Below are positions 18,796-27,011 of a stretch of 64,000 bases of DNA, in pieces. The DNA is taken from contig JACKEV010000011.1 in NCBI GenBank assembly GCA_020632795.1, positions 310,001 to 374,000 of the forward strand, in the 5' to 3' direction. The notes beneath the pieces were generated by a model, which searched no databases, had not been told where the DNA came from, and worked only from the letters and a program-made list of their open reading frames with translations. The position numbers and the translations under genes were made by a program. The DNA comes from Alphaproteobacteria bacterium. Its GTDB lineage: Bacteria; Myxococcota_A; UBA796; CAJQPC01. The number at the start of each line of letters is the position of its first letter. The stretch's first letter is position 1.

Positions 18796-19815
18796 ATGCG
18801 CACCCTGCTGATGCTCACTGCCCTGATGGTCGCCTGCGGCGACAAGGACGTCAACATCGACGAAACGGGCTCGATCCCGGCCGACGACACCGGCGGCAAC
18901 GACACCCAGTCGGTCGACGCTGACGGCGACGGCGTCAACGCCGACGAGGACTGCGACGACGACAACCCCGACGCCTTCCCCGGCAACACCGAGGTCTGCG
19001 ACGACGTCGACAACGACTGCAACGGCGCCGTCGACGACGACGCCGCCGACGCGGGAACGTACTACCCCGACCTCGACGGCGACGGCTACGGCGACGAGAC
19101 CAACGGGACCCGCGCCTGCGCGGCCCCCTCCGGCTACATCACCCTGGGCGCGGACTGCGACGACAGCGACGCGGCCATCAACCCCGACGGCACCGAGGTC
19201 TGCGACCCCAACGGCGCCGACGAGGACTGCGACGGCCTGGTCAACGACGCCGACGACTCGGTCAGCCCTGACGGCTACAGCACCTGGCACCCCGATGACG
19301 ACGGGGACGGCTACGGCGACCCGTCGGTCCAGGTCGCCTCCTGCGACGCCCCCGGCGGCTACGTCGACAACGCCGAGGACTGCGACGACACCGACGCGAA
19401 CGCCAACCCCGACGCCGGCTGCGGCAGCTCCAGCGACGCCTGGAACGGCACCTACAACGGCACGGTGGACCTGGCGGTCGTGGTGACCAACCTCGGCAAC
19501 CTCTCCGACAACTGCGTCGGCACCGCCACCATCGTGGTCGACGACGCCGCCTCCTACCAGATCGACGGCACGGCCACCTGCAGCTTCCAGGGGCTGATCG
19601 CGACCTACATCGGCACCCAGACTGCCGACATCGAGGGCCAGTTCACCGGCGAGAGCAGCGCCAGCGGCGACGTCTCGGTGGGCACCATCATCACCCAGAC
19701 CTTCACCGGCACCTTCTCCGGCGACGCCGACTTCGACGGCGGCTTCTCGGGCTCGACCACGTATCAGGGCTTCAACCTGAACTACACGGGCCAGTTCGAG
19801 ACCACCCGGCAGTAG
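18796..19815 (+). CDS. lipoprotein with MopE-type putative metal-binding repeats
   Basis: 339 residues. The lipobox is LMVAC (Cys 14), followed by an acidic, Thr/Gly-rich linker. Residues 40-215 carry three Cys/Asp-rich units built on DGDGV..DEDCDDDNPDAFPG, EVCDDVDNDCNG and YYPDLDGDGYGD, the PF11617-type motif known from MopE-family surface proteins and thought to bind calcium or copper. The C-terminal part (about 215-339) is a Thr/Gly/Ser-rich beta domain. The ATG at 18796 has TGGAGG at 18786-18791. It is surface exposed by inference. The shared repeat type with the gene at 15563 suggests a locally expanded family. Confidence 0.8.
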   Translation: MRTLLMLTALMVACGDKDVNIDETGSIPADDTGGNDTQSVDADGDGVNADEDCDDDNPDAFPGNTEVCDDVDNDCNGAVDDDAADAGTYYPDLDGDGYGDETNGTRACAAPSGYITLGADCDDSDAAINPDGTEVCDPNGADEDCDGLVNDADDSVSPDGYSTWHPDDDGDGYGDPSVQVASCDAPGGYVDNAEDCDDTDANANPDAGCGSSSDAWNGTYNGTVDLAVVVTNLGNLSDNCVGTATIVVDDAASYQIDGTATCSFQGLIATYIGTQTADIEGQFTGESSASGDVSVGTIITQTFTGTFSGDADFDGGFSGSTTYQGFNLNYTGQFETTRQ

Positions 19816-19821
19816 CCCCGG

Positions 19822-20928
19822 TCACCGCACCCGGACCTCCTGCCCGTTGAAGCTGAACACGGTGGTGCGTCGGTCCTCCGGGGCCGACCACGTCCGCAGC
19901 TCCACCTCCCCGGCGTCCAGCGTCACGGGCAGCAGGGTCTGCTCCCAGTGGGTGTAGGGGTCGGCGGGCCCGGTGGGCAGGGTGATGCCCGGCGCCACGT
20001 GCAGGGTGAACCACGCGGCCAGCCCCTCGCAGGGCCGATCCAGGGTGAAGCGCGCGGTCAGCTCCGTGGGCATGGGCATCGCCCACCGCCCCACGTCGAT
20101 CACCGGGCCGATGTCGGCGGGGCGGATCGGGCGATCGTGGCCCCGGCCGCTGGCGTCGGCCCGCAGGCAGCTCAGGTCGACGCCGTCCTCGCGCTTGCGG
20201 AACGGCCCCAGCAGATCCTGGGGCGGGTTCAGCAGCGGGGCGACGTGGAGGGAGACGGCCTGCGGGATGACCACGCCGCCCTCGATCAGGTTGCGCTGCG
20301 CGCAGGCGCCGACCTCGTGCATCATTCCTTCGCCGATGGCGAGGTGGCCGAAGGTCTCGGTGATCAGGACCCGCGCCTTCTCGGGGAGCTGGACCTCGGA
20401 GAAGTCGCCCCGGACGACCTCCACCCGGTCGCCCACCCCGCTGTCGGCGGCCACCTGCGGGATCACGTCGGCCATGTCGCTGCGCTCGATGGCATAGACC
20501 CGCCCGGCGCCGGCCAGGGCCGCGAGGGTGGCCAGCACGCCGGACCCGCTGCCCGCGTCGATCACCACGTCCCCCGGGCGCACCACGGCCTGGATGGCCT
20601 CCCGGTAGGCGCGGATGCGCCCCTCGTCCGCGAGCATGCGGCGGTGAACCTCCACCCCCGCGTAGTTGTGGAAGACCGTCGGCGTGTCCGCGGCGGTCTG
20701 GGGGTCCACCAGGAGCCCCGCGTCGACGAGCTGCGCGTAGACCCGCTCGGCCACCGGGCCCATCGCGCGGGCGACCTCCGACGCTGGGGTCGGCCGGGAG
20801 CACAGCGCCAGGACCCCCACGGCGAACGGGGGCGCCTTGACGCCCAGGCCGTGGCTGGTGGACTTGATCAGGACCGTGCCGTCGTCGTTGAAGGTGACGA
20901 TGAGGTCGCGCAGGCGGACGTTGGGCAT
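19822..20928 (-). CDS. PRMT-like class I SAM-dependent methyltransferase
   Basis: 368 residues. Residues about 90-105 (HRRMLADEGRIRAYREAI) match the helix preceding the SAM fold of protein arginine methyltransferases. Motif I is VVIDAGSGSGVLATLAA, the acidic post-I residue is in YAIERSD, motif II-like DRVEVVRGDFSEV follows, and a double-E-like loop is at ITETFG. The C-terminal beta-barrel has YTHWEQTLLPV, also typical of PRMTs. The first 85 residues look like a winged helix (TPASEVARAM...LVDAGLLVD). The methyl acceptor is unknown. Bacterial PRMT-like enzymes are sparse, so Arg specificity needs testing. Confidence 0.75.
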   Translation of the reverse strand: MPNVRLRDLIVTFNDDGTVLIKSTSHGLGVKAPPFAVGVLALCSRPTPASEVARAMGPVAERVYAQLVDAGLLVDPQTAADTPTVFHNYAGVEVHRRMLADEGRIRAYREAIQAVVRPGDVVIDAGSGSGVLATLAALAGAGRVYAIERSDMADVIPQVAADSGVGDRVEVVRGDFSEVQLPEKARVLITETFGHLAIGEGMMHEVGACAQRNLIEGGVVIPQAVSLHVAPLLNPPQDLLGPFRKREDGVDLSCLRADASGRGHDRPIRPADIGPVIDVGRWAMPMPTELTARFTLDRPCEGLAAWFTLHVAPGITLPTGPADPYTHWEQTLLPVTLDAGEVELRTWSAPEDRRTTVFSFNGQEVRVR

Positions 20929-20996
20929 CCCGGGCTCCAGCGAAGGCAGGGACGGGGAGCCTACCGAGCCGCGCCGCTCCCTTCAAGCCTCGGGGT

Positions 20997-21641
20997 ATGG
21001 TGACGGGCATGCGCGTGCGCTGTCCCGACTGCGGCACCGGCATCCCGCCCGCGATGGTGAGCGTGGGGACAGGGGTGGCCCGGTGCGAGGTATGCAACAC
21101 GGTCCACCCGCTGCGTGCTCTTCAGGAGCCCCCCTCCGGGTTCTCTTCTCGGCCGCCGCGCGGCAGCCGGATCCAGGGCTGGCTGGACGCGGAGGGCGGG
21201 ACGCTGACCCTGCCCGCGCCCGGCGCCGGGCCCGACCACCTCCGCAGCGTCGCGGTCGCCGCGGCGTGGCTCGCCCTCACGGCGCTGTGGACGTCCCGGG
21301 TCGCCGCCCGTGAGCCCACGCTGGCGCTGCTCTCCCTCCCCTTGTGGGCCGCCGGGGTGATCGGGCTCGGGGTCATCGCCCGGGGCGCGACCGAAGCCTG
21401 GCGCCTCCATCTCGGCCCGGGGCGATGGATCCTTGAAAAGCGAACAGCGTTCGGTTTTCAGAAGACGGCCCTGGAGACCGGAGGCATCCTGTCGATCGCC
21501 CTGGAACCCGGGGGCCTGCTGCGCGCCCGCCCCACCCTGGTCCTCCGCCACGTCGACGGCGCGCTCCGCCTCACCGCCGCGCTCAACGACGACGAGCAAC
21601 GCTGGCTCCTGCGCACCCTCCGGGCGCAGCTCCGTGGCTGA
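20997..21641 (+). CDS. zinc-ribbon membrane protein of unknown function
   Basis: 214 residues. The N-terminus carries a Cys4 zinc ribbon (CPDCG at about 9-13 and CEVCN at about 31-35). There are two transmembrane helices at about 90-135 and a small C-terminal beta domain (WILEKRTAFGFQKTAL, ILSIALEPGG) resembling PH-like domains that follow helices in other small membrane proteins. The start may be ATG 20997 or 21009; the Cys residues are included either way. It is divergent from the methyltransferase gene and convergent with the MoxR operon. Function not recognised. Confidence 0.6.
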   Translation: MVTGMRVRCPDCGTGIPPAMVSVGTGVARCEVCNTVHPLRALQEPPSGFSSRPPRGSRIQGWLDAEGGTLTLPAPGAGPDHLRSVAVAAAWLALTALWTSRVAAREPTLALLSLPLWAAGVIGLGVIARGATEAWRLHLGPGRWILEKRTAFGFQKTALETGGILSIALEPGGLLRARPTLVLRHVDGALRLTAALNDDEQRWLLRTLRAQLRG

Positions 21642-21686
21642 AGCATGAAACATGAAGCATGAAGCATCATGCGACACCTGCTTCAG
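21638..21686. terminator. inverted repeat enclosing short tandem repeats between convergent genes
   Basis: CTGAAGCA at 21638-21645 and its exact complement TGCTTCAG at 21679-21686 flank an AT-richer stretch with three copies of the 7-mer RCATGAA. It lies exactly at the convergent junction of the zinc-ribbon gene and the MoxR gene and could serve as a two-way terminator. The 33-base loop is long for an intrinsic terminator, and there is no T tract. Confidence 0.3.
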
Positions 21687-22798
21687 CGCTGCCCCCGCTT
21701 CGAGGACAGCAGCAGGCGCGCGATGGTCGGGTCGGCGAGCACCCGCTTGAGGCCGGGATCCGACGCGCGGACCAGCTCCTGGGCCACGGTGAGCCGCAGG
21801 TCGTTGGGAAGCAGATCCATCGTCAGGAAGCGCTTGAGGTTCTCGATCTCCGGCTTCGTGAGGCGCTCCTTCCGCCGGGAGAGGTGGTTCACCAGCCGCG
21901 TGCAGAGGGTGGCCAGGATGTCCACCCGCAGGGTCTCGCCCTCCACCGCGTCGCGCACCCGCGCATACGCTGGCCCGAAGTCCTTCGCCCCCAGCAGCTC
22001 CTCGGGGGAGATGAGCTGGGAGAGCCCCTGCTGCACGAAGGTGATGAACGCGGCCACGGCGGGCTCGTCCAGACAGGAGTCCGCCAGGATGCGCACCAGC
22101 CCGAGCTGGGCCTTGAGATCCGTGATGGACTGGATGGACTCGAAGAACTGGACCAGGGTGCGGGGGGTGGTGCGCTCCCCGGAGACGATCTCCGGGTAGG
22201 TGAGGACGAAGTTGATGCCCCGGGGGTCTACGCCGTTGGCCTCGGCCCAGCGGGCCCAGGCTGATACATCAAACTCCAGCGTCACATGCATCATGCGGGT
22301 GAGCATGGCGTCGTCCATCGGGGTCACCGAGTAGTCGCCGCCGTCGGGGTTGGCGGTGAGCACGATCTGCCACTTCGCCGGCAGCCGCCAGCTCACCAGC
22401 TCGTAGTTCTGGAGGAGCTGCATGATGCCCCGCAGGATGCGGTCGTCGGCGCGGTTCACGTCGTCGATGAGCAGCACGCCGGGGCCCTCCTCAGCGGGCA
22501 CCCACTCCGGCGCCCGCCACACGGTGCGGTCCCCCTCCACCGCGGGCATGCCCACCAGATCACCCATCTCCTCGAACTGGGCGGGGGCGACGTAGGCGAA
22601 GCGCCAGCCCTGCGCCCGCGCGGTGTCCTCGACGATGCGGGTCTTGCCGATGCCGTGGCGGCCCCAGATGCAGATGGGGGTCTTGCGACGGCCGGCGGCC
22701 TCGGCCTCGAGGTTGGAGCGGACCAGGTGCTCGACGAAGCCGATCAGCTCATCGCTGGCGACGGAGGTGCCGTAGAAGACATAGTTGTGTTGAGACAT
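21683..22798 (-). CDS. MoxR-type AAA+ ATPase
   Basis: 371 residues. Walker A is GRHGIGKT (46-53), Walker B is LLIDDVNRAD (109-118), and the sensor-1 segment is VLTANPDG (147-153). This is a MoxR/RavA-like AAA+ module followed by a helical lid and a C-terminal helical region. MoxR ATPases typically remodel protein complexes together with a VWA-domain partner, and here that partner is encoded 17 bases upstream in the same operon. It is the last gene of the LRR-BRCT, VWA, MoxR cassette. The N-terminal Tyr/Ser-rich segment MSQHNYVFYG is unusual. It is probably cytoplasmic. Confidence 0.88.
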   Translation of the reverse strand: MSQHNYVFYGTSVASDELIGFVEHLVRSNLEAEAAGRRKTPICIWGRHGIGKTRIVEDTARAQGWRFAYVAPAQFEEMGDLVGMPAVEGDRTVWRAPEWVPAEEGPGVLLIDDVNRADDRILRGIMQLLQNYELVSWRLPAKWQIVLTANPDGGDYSVTPMDDAMLTRMMHVTLEFDVSAWARWAEANGVDPRGINFVLTYPEIVSGERTTPRTLVQFFESIQSITDLKAQLGLVRILADSCLDEPAVAAFITFVQQGLSQLISPEELLGAKDFGPAYARVRDAVEGETLRVDILATLCTRLVNHLSRRKERLTKPEIENLKRFLTMDLLPNDLRLTVAQELVRASDPGLKRVLADPTIARLLLSSKRGQR

Positions 22799-22815
22799 GT
22801 ATCAGCAGATCCTTG

Positions 22816-24036
22816 CTACAGCGTGAGCTTCACCTTGCGATCGGGGAGCTGCGCCCAGCCCGGGCTGCCCGCCGCGAGCCCCTGGGAGGAGATGATCCAC
22901 AGGATCGGGCAGCGGCTGACCACCGCGGGCGGCTCCGCGTAGCCATCGGTGAAGTAGAGGATGGCGTCGGGGCCGTAGCGCTCGTTGGCGTATCGGATGG
23001 GCGGGGTGAAGCTGGTCCCGCCACCGCCGTGGACGCCCGCAGGGGGCACGCCGCGGTAGTCCCATGTCGCATGTATCGCAGTGTCGCACTCCACCACCCG
23101 CACCTCCGCCCCCGCGCGCCAGAGGTGATACACCTCCGAGAAGAAGGTGCGCAGCTCGACCTCCGATACGCTGCCGGAGGTGTCAATGGCCACGAGCAGC
23201 CGCTGCTCCCGCTGCACCTTGATGCCCGGGGTGGTGCCGTAGCGCTTGGAGGGGCGGCGCAGGGTGTTCTTCACCCGGGTACGGCGGCTGCTGGCGGAGA
23301 ACAGACGCACGACCCGGCGCCAGTTGACCTGCGGGACCCGCGCCGCCAGCATGCCATCCAGCACGATCCGCAGGCCCGCCGGCAGCGCGCCGTACTGGTT
23401 CGTCTTGACCCGCTTGATGGTGCGGTAGAGGGCGTCGAGGATGCCCTGATCGATGACGCGCTGCTCGGCGCGGGGGAGCGCGGCGATGGGCGCCCAGGTG
23501 CTGTGCTCATCCAGGGCGGAGGGCGTCGCCCCACCGTCCCGGAGCAGGGCGTCCAGGGCCCGCGCCTCGTCCGAGCCCTCGCCGTCCTCTGACGCGCCTT
23601 GCGACAATACATGCGACAGGCGGGCGTAGTACCAGGCGACGTCCTTGTCCGGCTCCATGGAGGGGAAGTCGGCCAGGGTCACCGCCCCGTCGGCGAGCTG
23701 GGCGGTGTTGAGGTACTGGTTCACCACCAGATCCGCCGCGATCCAGTACAGCCGGCGGTGGCGGAAGCCCTCCTCGCGCTGAGGGTGATGAAGCATGGCG
23801 TGCAGCAGGTTGTGCTTCAGGGCGCCGACCTGCTGATCGTCGCTCCAGGTCTCCCACTCCTTGGGGTTGACCCGGATGCGGAGCTGCCCCCCCGGGGCGA
23901 GGGTGATGGAGACCCCGCGGACCTGCTCCGAGACCTCCCGCAGGAGCCCGGTGAACAGGTGCCCGTAGAAGGGCTCTCGCGTCAGCAGCCGGAAGCAGGC
24001 CTGCGTGAGCGCGTCGTAGCGGCCGGAGGTGGCCAC
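22816..24036 (-). CDS. VWA-like protein with DUF2201-type putative metallopeptidase N-terminus
   Basis: 406 residues. The N-terminal region resembles the putative metallopeptidase domain paired with VWA-like domains (DUF2201). The expected HExxH site reads LKHNLLHAMLHH (H75, H79, H83), so the catalytic Glu is replaced by Asn and peptidase activity is doubtful. The C-terminal part (about 278-406) is VWA-like with MIDAS DTSGS (285-289), a GGGGTSF loop and LYFTDGY. The GTG start at 24036 directly follows the LRR-BRCT stop. It is the likely protein-binding partner of the MoxR ATPase next in the operon. Confidence 0.85.
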   Translation of the reverse strand: MATSGRYDALTQACFRLLTREPFYGHLFTGLLREVSEQVRGVSITLAPGGQLRIRVNPKEWETWSDDQQVGALKHNLLHAMLHHPQREEGFRHRRLYWIAADLVVNQYLNTAQLADGAVTLADFPSMEPDKDVAWYYARLSHVLSQGASEDGEGSDEARALDALLRDGGATPSALDEHSTWAPIAALPRAEQRVIDQGILDALYRTIKRVKTNQYGALPAGLRIVLDGMLAARVPQVNWRRVVRLFSASSRRTRVKNTLRRPSKRYGTTPGIKVQREQRLLVAIDTSGSVSEVELRTFFSEVYHLWRAGAEVRVVECDTAIHATWDYRGVPPAGVHGGGGTSFTPPIRYANERYGPDAILYFTDGYAEPPAVVSRCPILWIISSQGLAAGSPGWAQLPDRKVKLTL

Positions 24037-25842
24037 TCAGGTGTTCCAGTAGTACCGCTCGAGGTCTTCCTGCCGGCCGCTGTAGCCATCGGTGATGGCG
24101 GTGTCGGGCAGCGCCGCGCGGACCTCATCGCCCAGGGCGTGGACGTGGGGGCGGTGTCGGGGTCCGTCGGGGTGGCGGTTCCCGGTGAAGTCCAGCTCCT
24201 TGAGCCAGGGCATCTTCGCGAGCTGGGGGGGCACGGCCGTGAACGTGTTGTCCCCCAGCAGGAGCTTCTGCAGGCTGGTGAGCGCCGTGATCTCGTCGGG
24301 CAGCCTGCGGAGCATGTTGCCCCGCAGATCCAGCACCTGGAGCCCGGTCAGGCGGCCGATCTCGGGGGGCAGGCTCCCCAGCCGACAGCCCCGGGCGTCG
24401 ATGCTGGTCAGCGGCATCCCGGTGGCCTCGATGGGGAAGTTCTCCTCGTTGTAGTAGGCGTAGGTGTTGTTGTAGTCGGGGTAGTGGCCGCCGAGGGTGC
24501 GCAGGTCCAGGTGGCCGCCCTGGGTCAGCAGGTCCAGCGCGACCTGCCGGTCGGGGTGACCCGAGGGGTTGGTCAAGAGCACGAACTGGAGGCCCGTCTT
24601 CTCGCGCTCATAGAGGAGCAGGGCCACCCGGTTCCATTGGATCGACGGGGCCATGTGCTTGTAGTGCGCGAGGGCCTCGGTGGTCTTCCGCTCGCCCTTG
24701 TGGCCGCTGGACCACAGCTTGGTGCGGTCGCTGGCGGCCTTGCGCACCGCCGGGGTCCCGTGCAGGGTGAGCAGGTCGCGTGCGGCCTTGCGGTTCTTCG
24801 CGCTGGCGGAGCACCGCGACACCAGGAACAGCTCGGTGAACAGCTCCTCGGGCACGCCGCCGGTCTTGAGCAGCTCCAGGCCCACCGCGACGTTGTCTTC
24901 GTCGGGGCTGGCCAGCAGCTCGGCCACGTTCTGGCGATCCTCAGCGACCTCGGGCTGCTCGTCCAGCAGGAAGCGGTCGGCGATGCGGTCCAGCTCGTCG
25001 GAGAGCTGGACCTCGGTCAGGAAGACCCGGGGCTTCGCGTCGATGGTCTCCCAGCCCGTGGGGTTGGGGCCGACGACCACGTGGGTGACCGCGTCGTTGA
25101 GCCGGCTGGCGTAGCCGATCCCGTTGGCGGTGAGGGTCTCCTTGACCTCGGTCTTCTTGAGGCGGGTGTTTCCCAGGAAGGCCAGCGTGCTGCCCTCGGC
25201 GAGGGGCTGCTCGGCCAGCGGTGCGGCGGTGCGCTTGAGGATGGCCGCGGCGGCGTTCTTCCGGACCTTGTCGTTCGGGATGGTCAGCGCCTCGAAGAGC
25301 TGGGGCAGGGTGCAGTCCCCCAGCCGGGGGCCGAGGGTCCAGATCTGGAAGACCCGGGCGCGCGCATCGGGGGTGCGGTTGGCCTTGTGCATGTCGGCGT
25401 AGAAGCGCTGGAAGTCGTGCTTGGGATTGCCCCGGGCGTAGCCCTTCACGCCGTCGAAGTCCTTCAGGGTCCCGACGTGCCAGAACAGCTCGGGGACCTC
25501 CTTGAACCGGTTGCTCGACAGCAGGAGCTTCTGCAGCGCCGGGGCGCGGTTCAGGCCCTGGGGCAACTCCTGGAGCTTGTTGTGCCGCAGGTCGAGGAGC
25601 TGGAGCTTCGGCAGATCCCCCAGCGCGTCCGGCAGCGCGGTGAGCTGGTTGTCGTCGAGGACGAGGGCCTCCAGCGCGGTGAGGGCGCCGATCGCCTCGG
25701 GCAGCTCGGTGAGCCGGTTCTTGGAGAGCTTGAGCTTCTTGAGGTCGGTCAGCTCGAACAGCTCCTCGGGCAGGGCCTCCAGCCCCTGATCGGAGAGGTC
25801 GAGGAGGTGGCCCTTGCGGACCTGGCTGCGAAGCGACGGCAT
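24037..25842 (-). CDS. leucine-rich-repeat protein with internal BRCT domain
   Basis: 601 residues, no signal peptide, so cytoplasmic. About residues 12-115 hold five LRRs of the LxxLxLxxNxLxxLP type. About 120-210 is helical. About 217-290 is a BRCT domain (STLAFLGNTRLKKTEVKETL, YASRLNDAVTHVVVG). About 295-400 is helical and HEAT-like. A second LRR block at about 476-556 ends near the unusual tail GYSGRQEDLERYYWNT. BRCT domains usually bind phosphopeptides or DNA ends; LRRs bind proteins. AGGAG precedes the ATG. It is first in the operon with VWA and MoxR, so it is plausibly the recognition subunit (inference). Confidence 0.85.
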   Translation of the reverse strand: MPSLRSQVRKGHLLDLSDQGLEALPEELFELTDLKKLKLSKNRLTELPEAIGALTALEALVLDDNQLTALPDALGDLPKLQLLDLRHNKLQELPQGLNRAPALQKLLLSSNRFKEVPELFWHVGTLKDFDGVKGYARGNPKHDFQRFYADMHKANRTPDARARVFQIWTLGPRLGDCTLPQLFEALTIPNDKVRKNAAAAILKRTAAPLAEQPLAEGSTLAFLGNTRLKKTEVKETLTANGIGYASRLNDAVTHVVVGPNPTGWETIDAKPRVFLTEVQLSDELDRIADRFLLDEQPEVAEDRQNVAELLASPDEDNVAVGLELLKTGGVPEELFTELFLVSRCSASAKNRKAARDLLTLHGTPAVRKAASDRTKLWSSGHKGERKTTEALAHYKHMAPSIQWNRVALLLYEREKTGLQFVLLTNPSGHPDRQVALDLLTQGGHLDLRTLGGHYPDYNNTYAYYNEENFPIEATGMPLTSIDARGCRLGSLPPEIGRLTGLQVLDLRGNMLRRLPDEITALTSLQKLLLGDNTFTAVPPQLAKMPWLKELDFTGNRHPDGPRHRPHVHALGDEVRAALPDTAITDGYSGRQEDLERYYWNT

Positions 25843-26030
25843 GGGGACTCCTGGGCAGTCAGCGTTCTACTACCCCGTTGGCGGAGCGTTGACCGGCGGG
25901 GTGGGCCATCGAAGTCTGAGGGGTTGGCGAAAAGACCCGTCAAGGCCATCCATACGGCATGATGTCAGCGGCGGCTCGATCAGAGTCGTCCTGGATGGAC
26001 GACCTGATCCGGGCCCGCCAGCACGTCCCT

Positions 26031-26492
26031 TCAGAGCAGCCCCGGGATCGCCTCCTCCGCCGCCTCGTGGCCCTCGCGGCCCTCTCCATGCAGCACGATC
26101 TCCAGCTCGCGATCCATCAGGATGTACTGCGGCCGGGCGTTGCCGTCGCGCCATTCATCCCACACGATCTCCTCGGTGTCATCCAGCACAGGGAACGTCA
26201 ACCCGAGCTGGTCGATCCAGTACTGTACGTCGTCGGGGTCGTCTGTGCCGCGCAGGGCGGTGATGGCGGTGAAGCCTGCGTCACGGTGCTGCTGCCAGAG
26301 CGCTTCGAGATCCGGAGCCAGATCCCTGCAGGTCCCTCACCAGAACGCGGAAAGATCCAGCAGGATGACGTCGCCCGAGAAGTCGTGCAGGGACACGGGG
26401 TTGCCCTGGGCGTCCGGCAGGGTGAAGTCGGGCGCGTCCGAGCCCACCGGCATGGTCGGCTCGGTGCAGGCCAGCAGGAGCAGGAGCGTCAT
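26031..26492 (-). CDS. candidate selenoprotein: TlpA/AhpC-like thioredoxin-fold lipoprotein with in-frame TGA (UxxC)
   Basis: A 153-residue product if TGA at 26339-26337 is read as selenocysteine (residue 52). The N-terminus MTLLLLLAC is a short lipoprotein signal. It is followed by PDFTLPDAQGNPVSLHDFSG and ILLDLSAFW, then U-GTC-RDLAPDLEALW, exactly where TlpA-type proteins have CGPC. The frame stays open to TGA at 26031-26033 with the expected FTAITAL, FPVLDD and cis-Pro ARPQYILMD segments. A 7-bp hairpin with loop GGCTCC begins 10 bases after the TGA. SD GGAG lies 8 bases before the ATG, and the ATG overlaps the stop of the ArsR-like gene. The alternative is a nonsense mutation or a sequencing error. 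Confidence 0.8.
26307..26326 (-). promoter_or_regulatory. bSECIS-like hairpin downstream of in-frame TGA
   Basis: On the minus strand, GGGATCT (26326-26320) pairs with GGATCTC (26313-26307), giving 7 bp including two G-U pairs and closing a GGCTCC loop (26319-26314). The loop has G in its first two positions, and the loop begins 18 bases after the TGA. That is within the spacing known for bacterial SECIS elements, where SelB binds the loop to direct selenocysteine insertion. The element sits entirely within the coding sequence, as bacterial ones do. Confidence 0.65.
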
Positions 26493-26998
26493 GGCGTGCT
26501 CTCCGGGGGTGGGGCGCCGAGGTCCAGCGCTGCAGACAACATAGCCAACAGCGGCACCACCTGGCGGGCCGGCAGCTCATATCGGCTGCGGCGGGGCTGG
26601 GTGACCACGCCGGCCCGCAGCAGCTCCTTGAGGTGGTGGTACAGGCGGCCGGTCGACCCCAGGGCGACGCGCTCCTCCAGCTCCGCGGCGTCCAGCGGCC
26701 CGGCCAGCAGCGCCACGACGATGGCCAGCCGCGCGGGGTGGGCCAGCGCCGAGAGCACGTCGCTGAGGTCCCCGGCCCGCTCGACCAGCTCGGCGGCCTC
26801 GCGCTCGGCCTGCCACACCGCCCGGCGGCCGGCGATGGAGACCGAGCCGGCGAACTGCACGCCCCCCTCGATCTCCCCTCCCCCGCCGACCCGGCGCAGG
26901 CGGCTGAGCAGCCCGACGTCCAGCTCCCCCGGGGCAGGCGCGAGCAGGGCCTCCAGGGCGGCGACCCGGGCGGCGAGCTGGTCGTAGCGATCGTCCAT
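26489..26998 (-). CDS. ArsR-like winged-helix regulator
   Basis: 169 residues. The N-terminal 25 residues form a short coiled coil (YDQLAARVAALEALLAP). A Gly-rich variable section with VQFAGSVSIAGRRAVW follows. Residues about 83-150 hold a winged HTH (LSALAHPARLAIVVALLAGPLDAAELEE, LYHHLKELLRAGVV). This last part resembles ArsR-family DNA-binding domains. No metal-binding Cys is evident; the sensing part may be the beta-rich middle. The gene overlaps the candidate selenoprotein start as ATGA, so the two are translationally coupled, suggesting that the regulator and redox protein act on the same signal. Confidence 0.75.
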   Translation of the reverse strand: MDDRYDQLAARVAALEALLAPAPGELDVGLLSRLRRVGGGGEIEGGVQFAGSVSIAGRRAVWQAEREAAELVERAGDLSDVLSALAHPARLAIVVALLAGPLDAAELEERVALGSTGRLYHHLKELLRAGVVTQPRRSRYELPARQVVPLLAMLSAALDLGAPPPESTP

Positions 26999-27011
26999 CA
27001 GAGCCTGTGCG

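Noticed and set aside
26281..26580. 99-codon minus-strand open frame across the candidate selenoprotein
   Set aside because: Arg/Ala/His-rich composition and no family match; the selenoprotein frame has a clear thioredoxin pattern.
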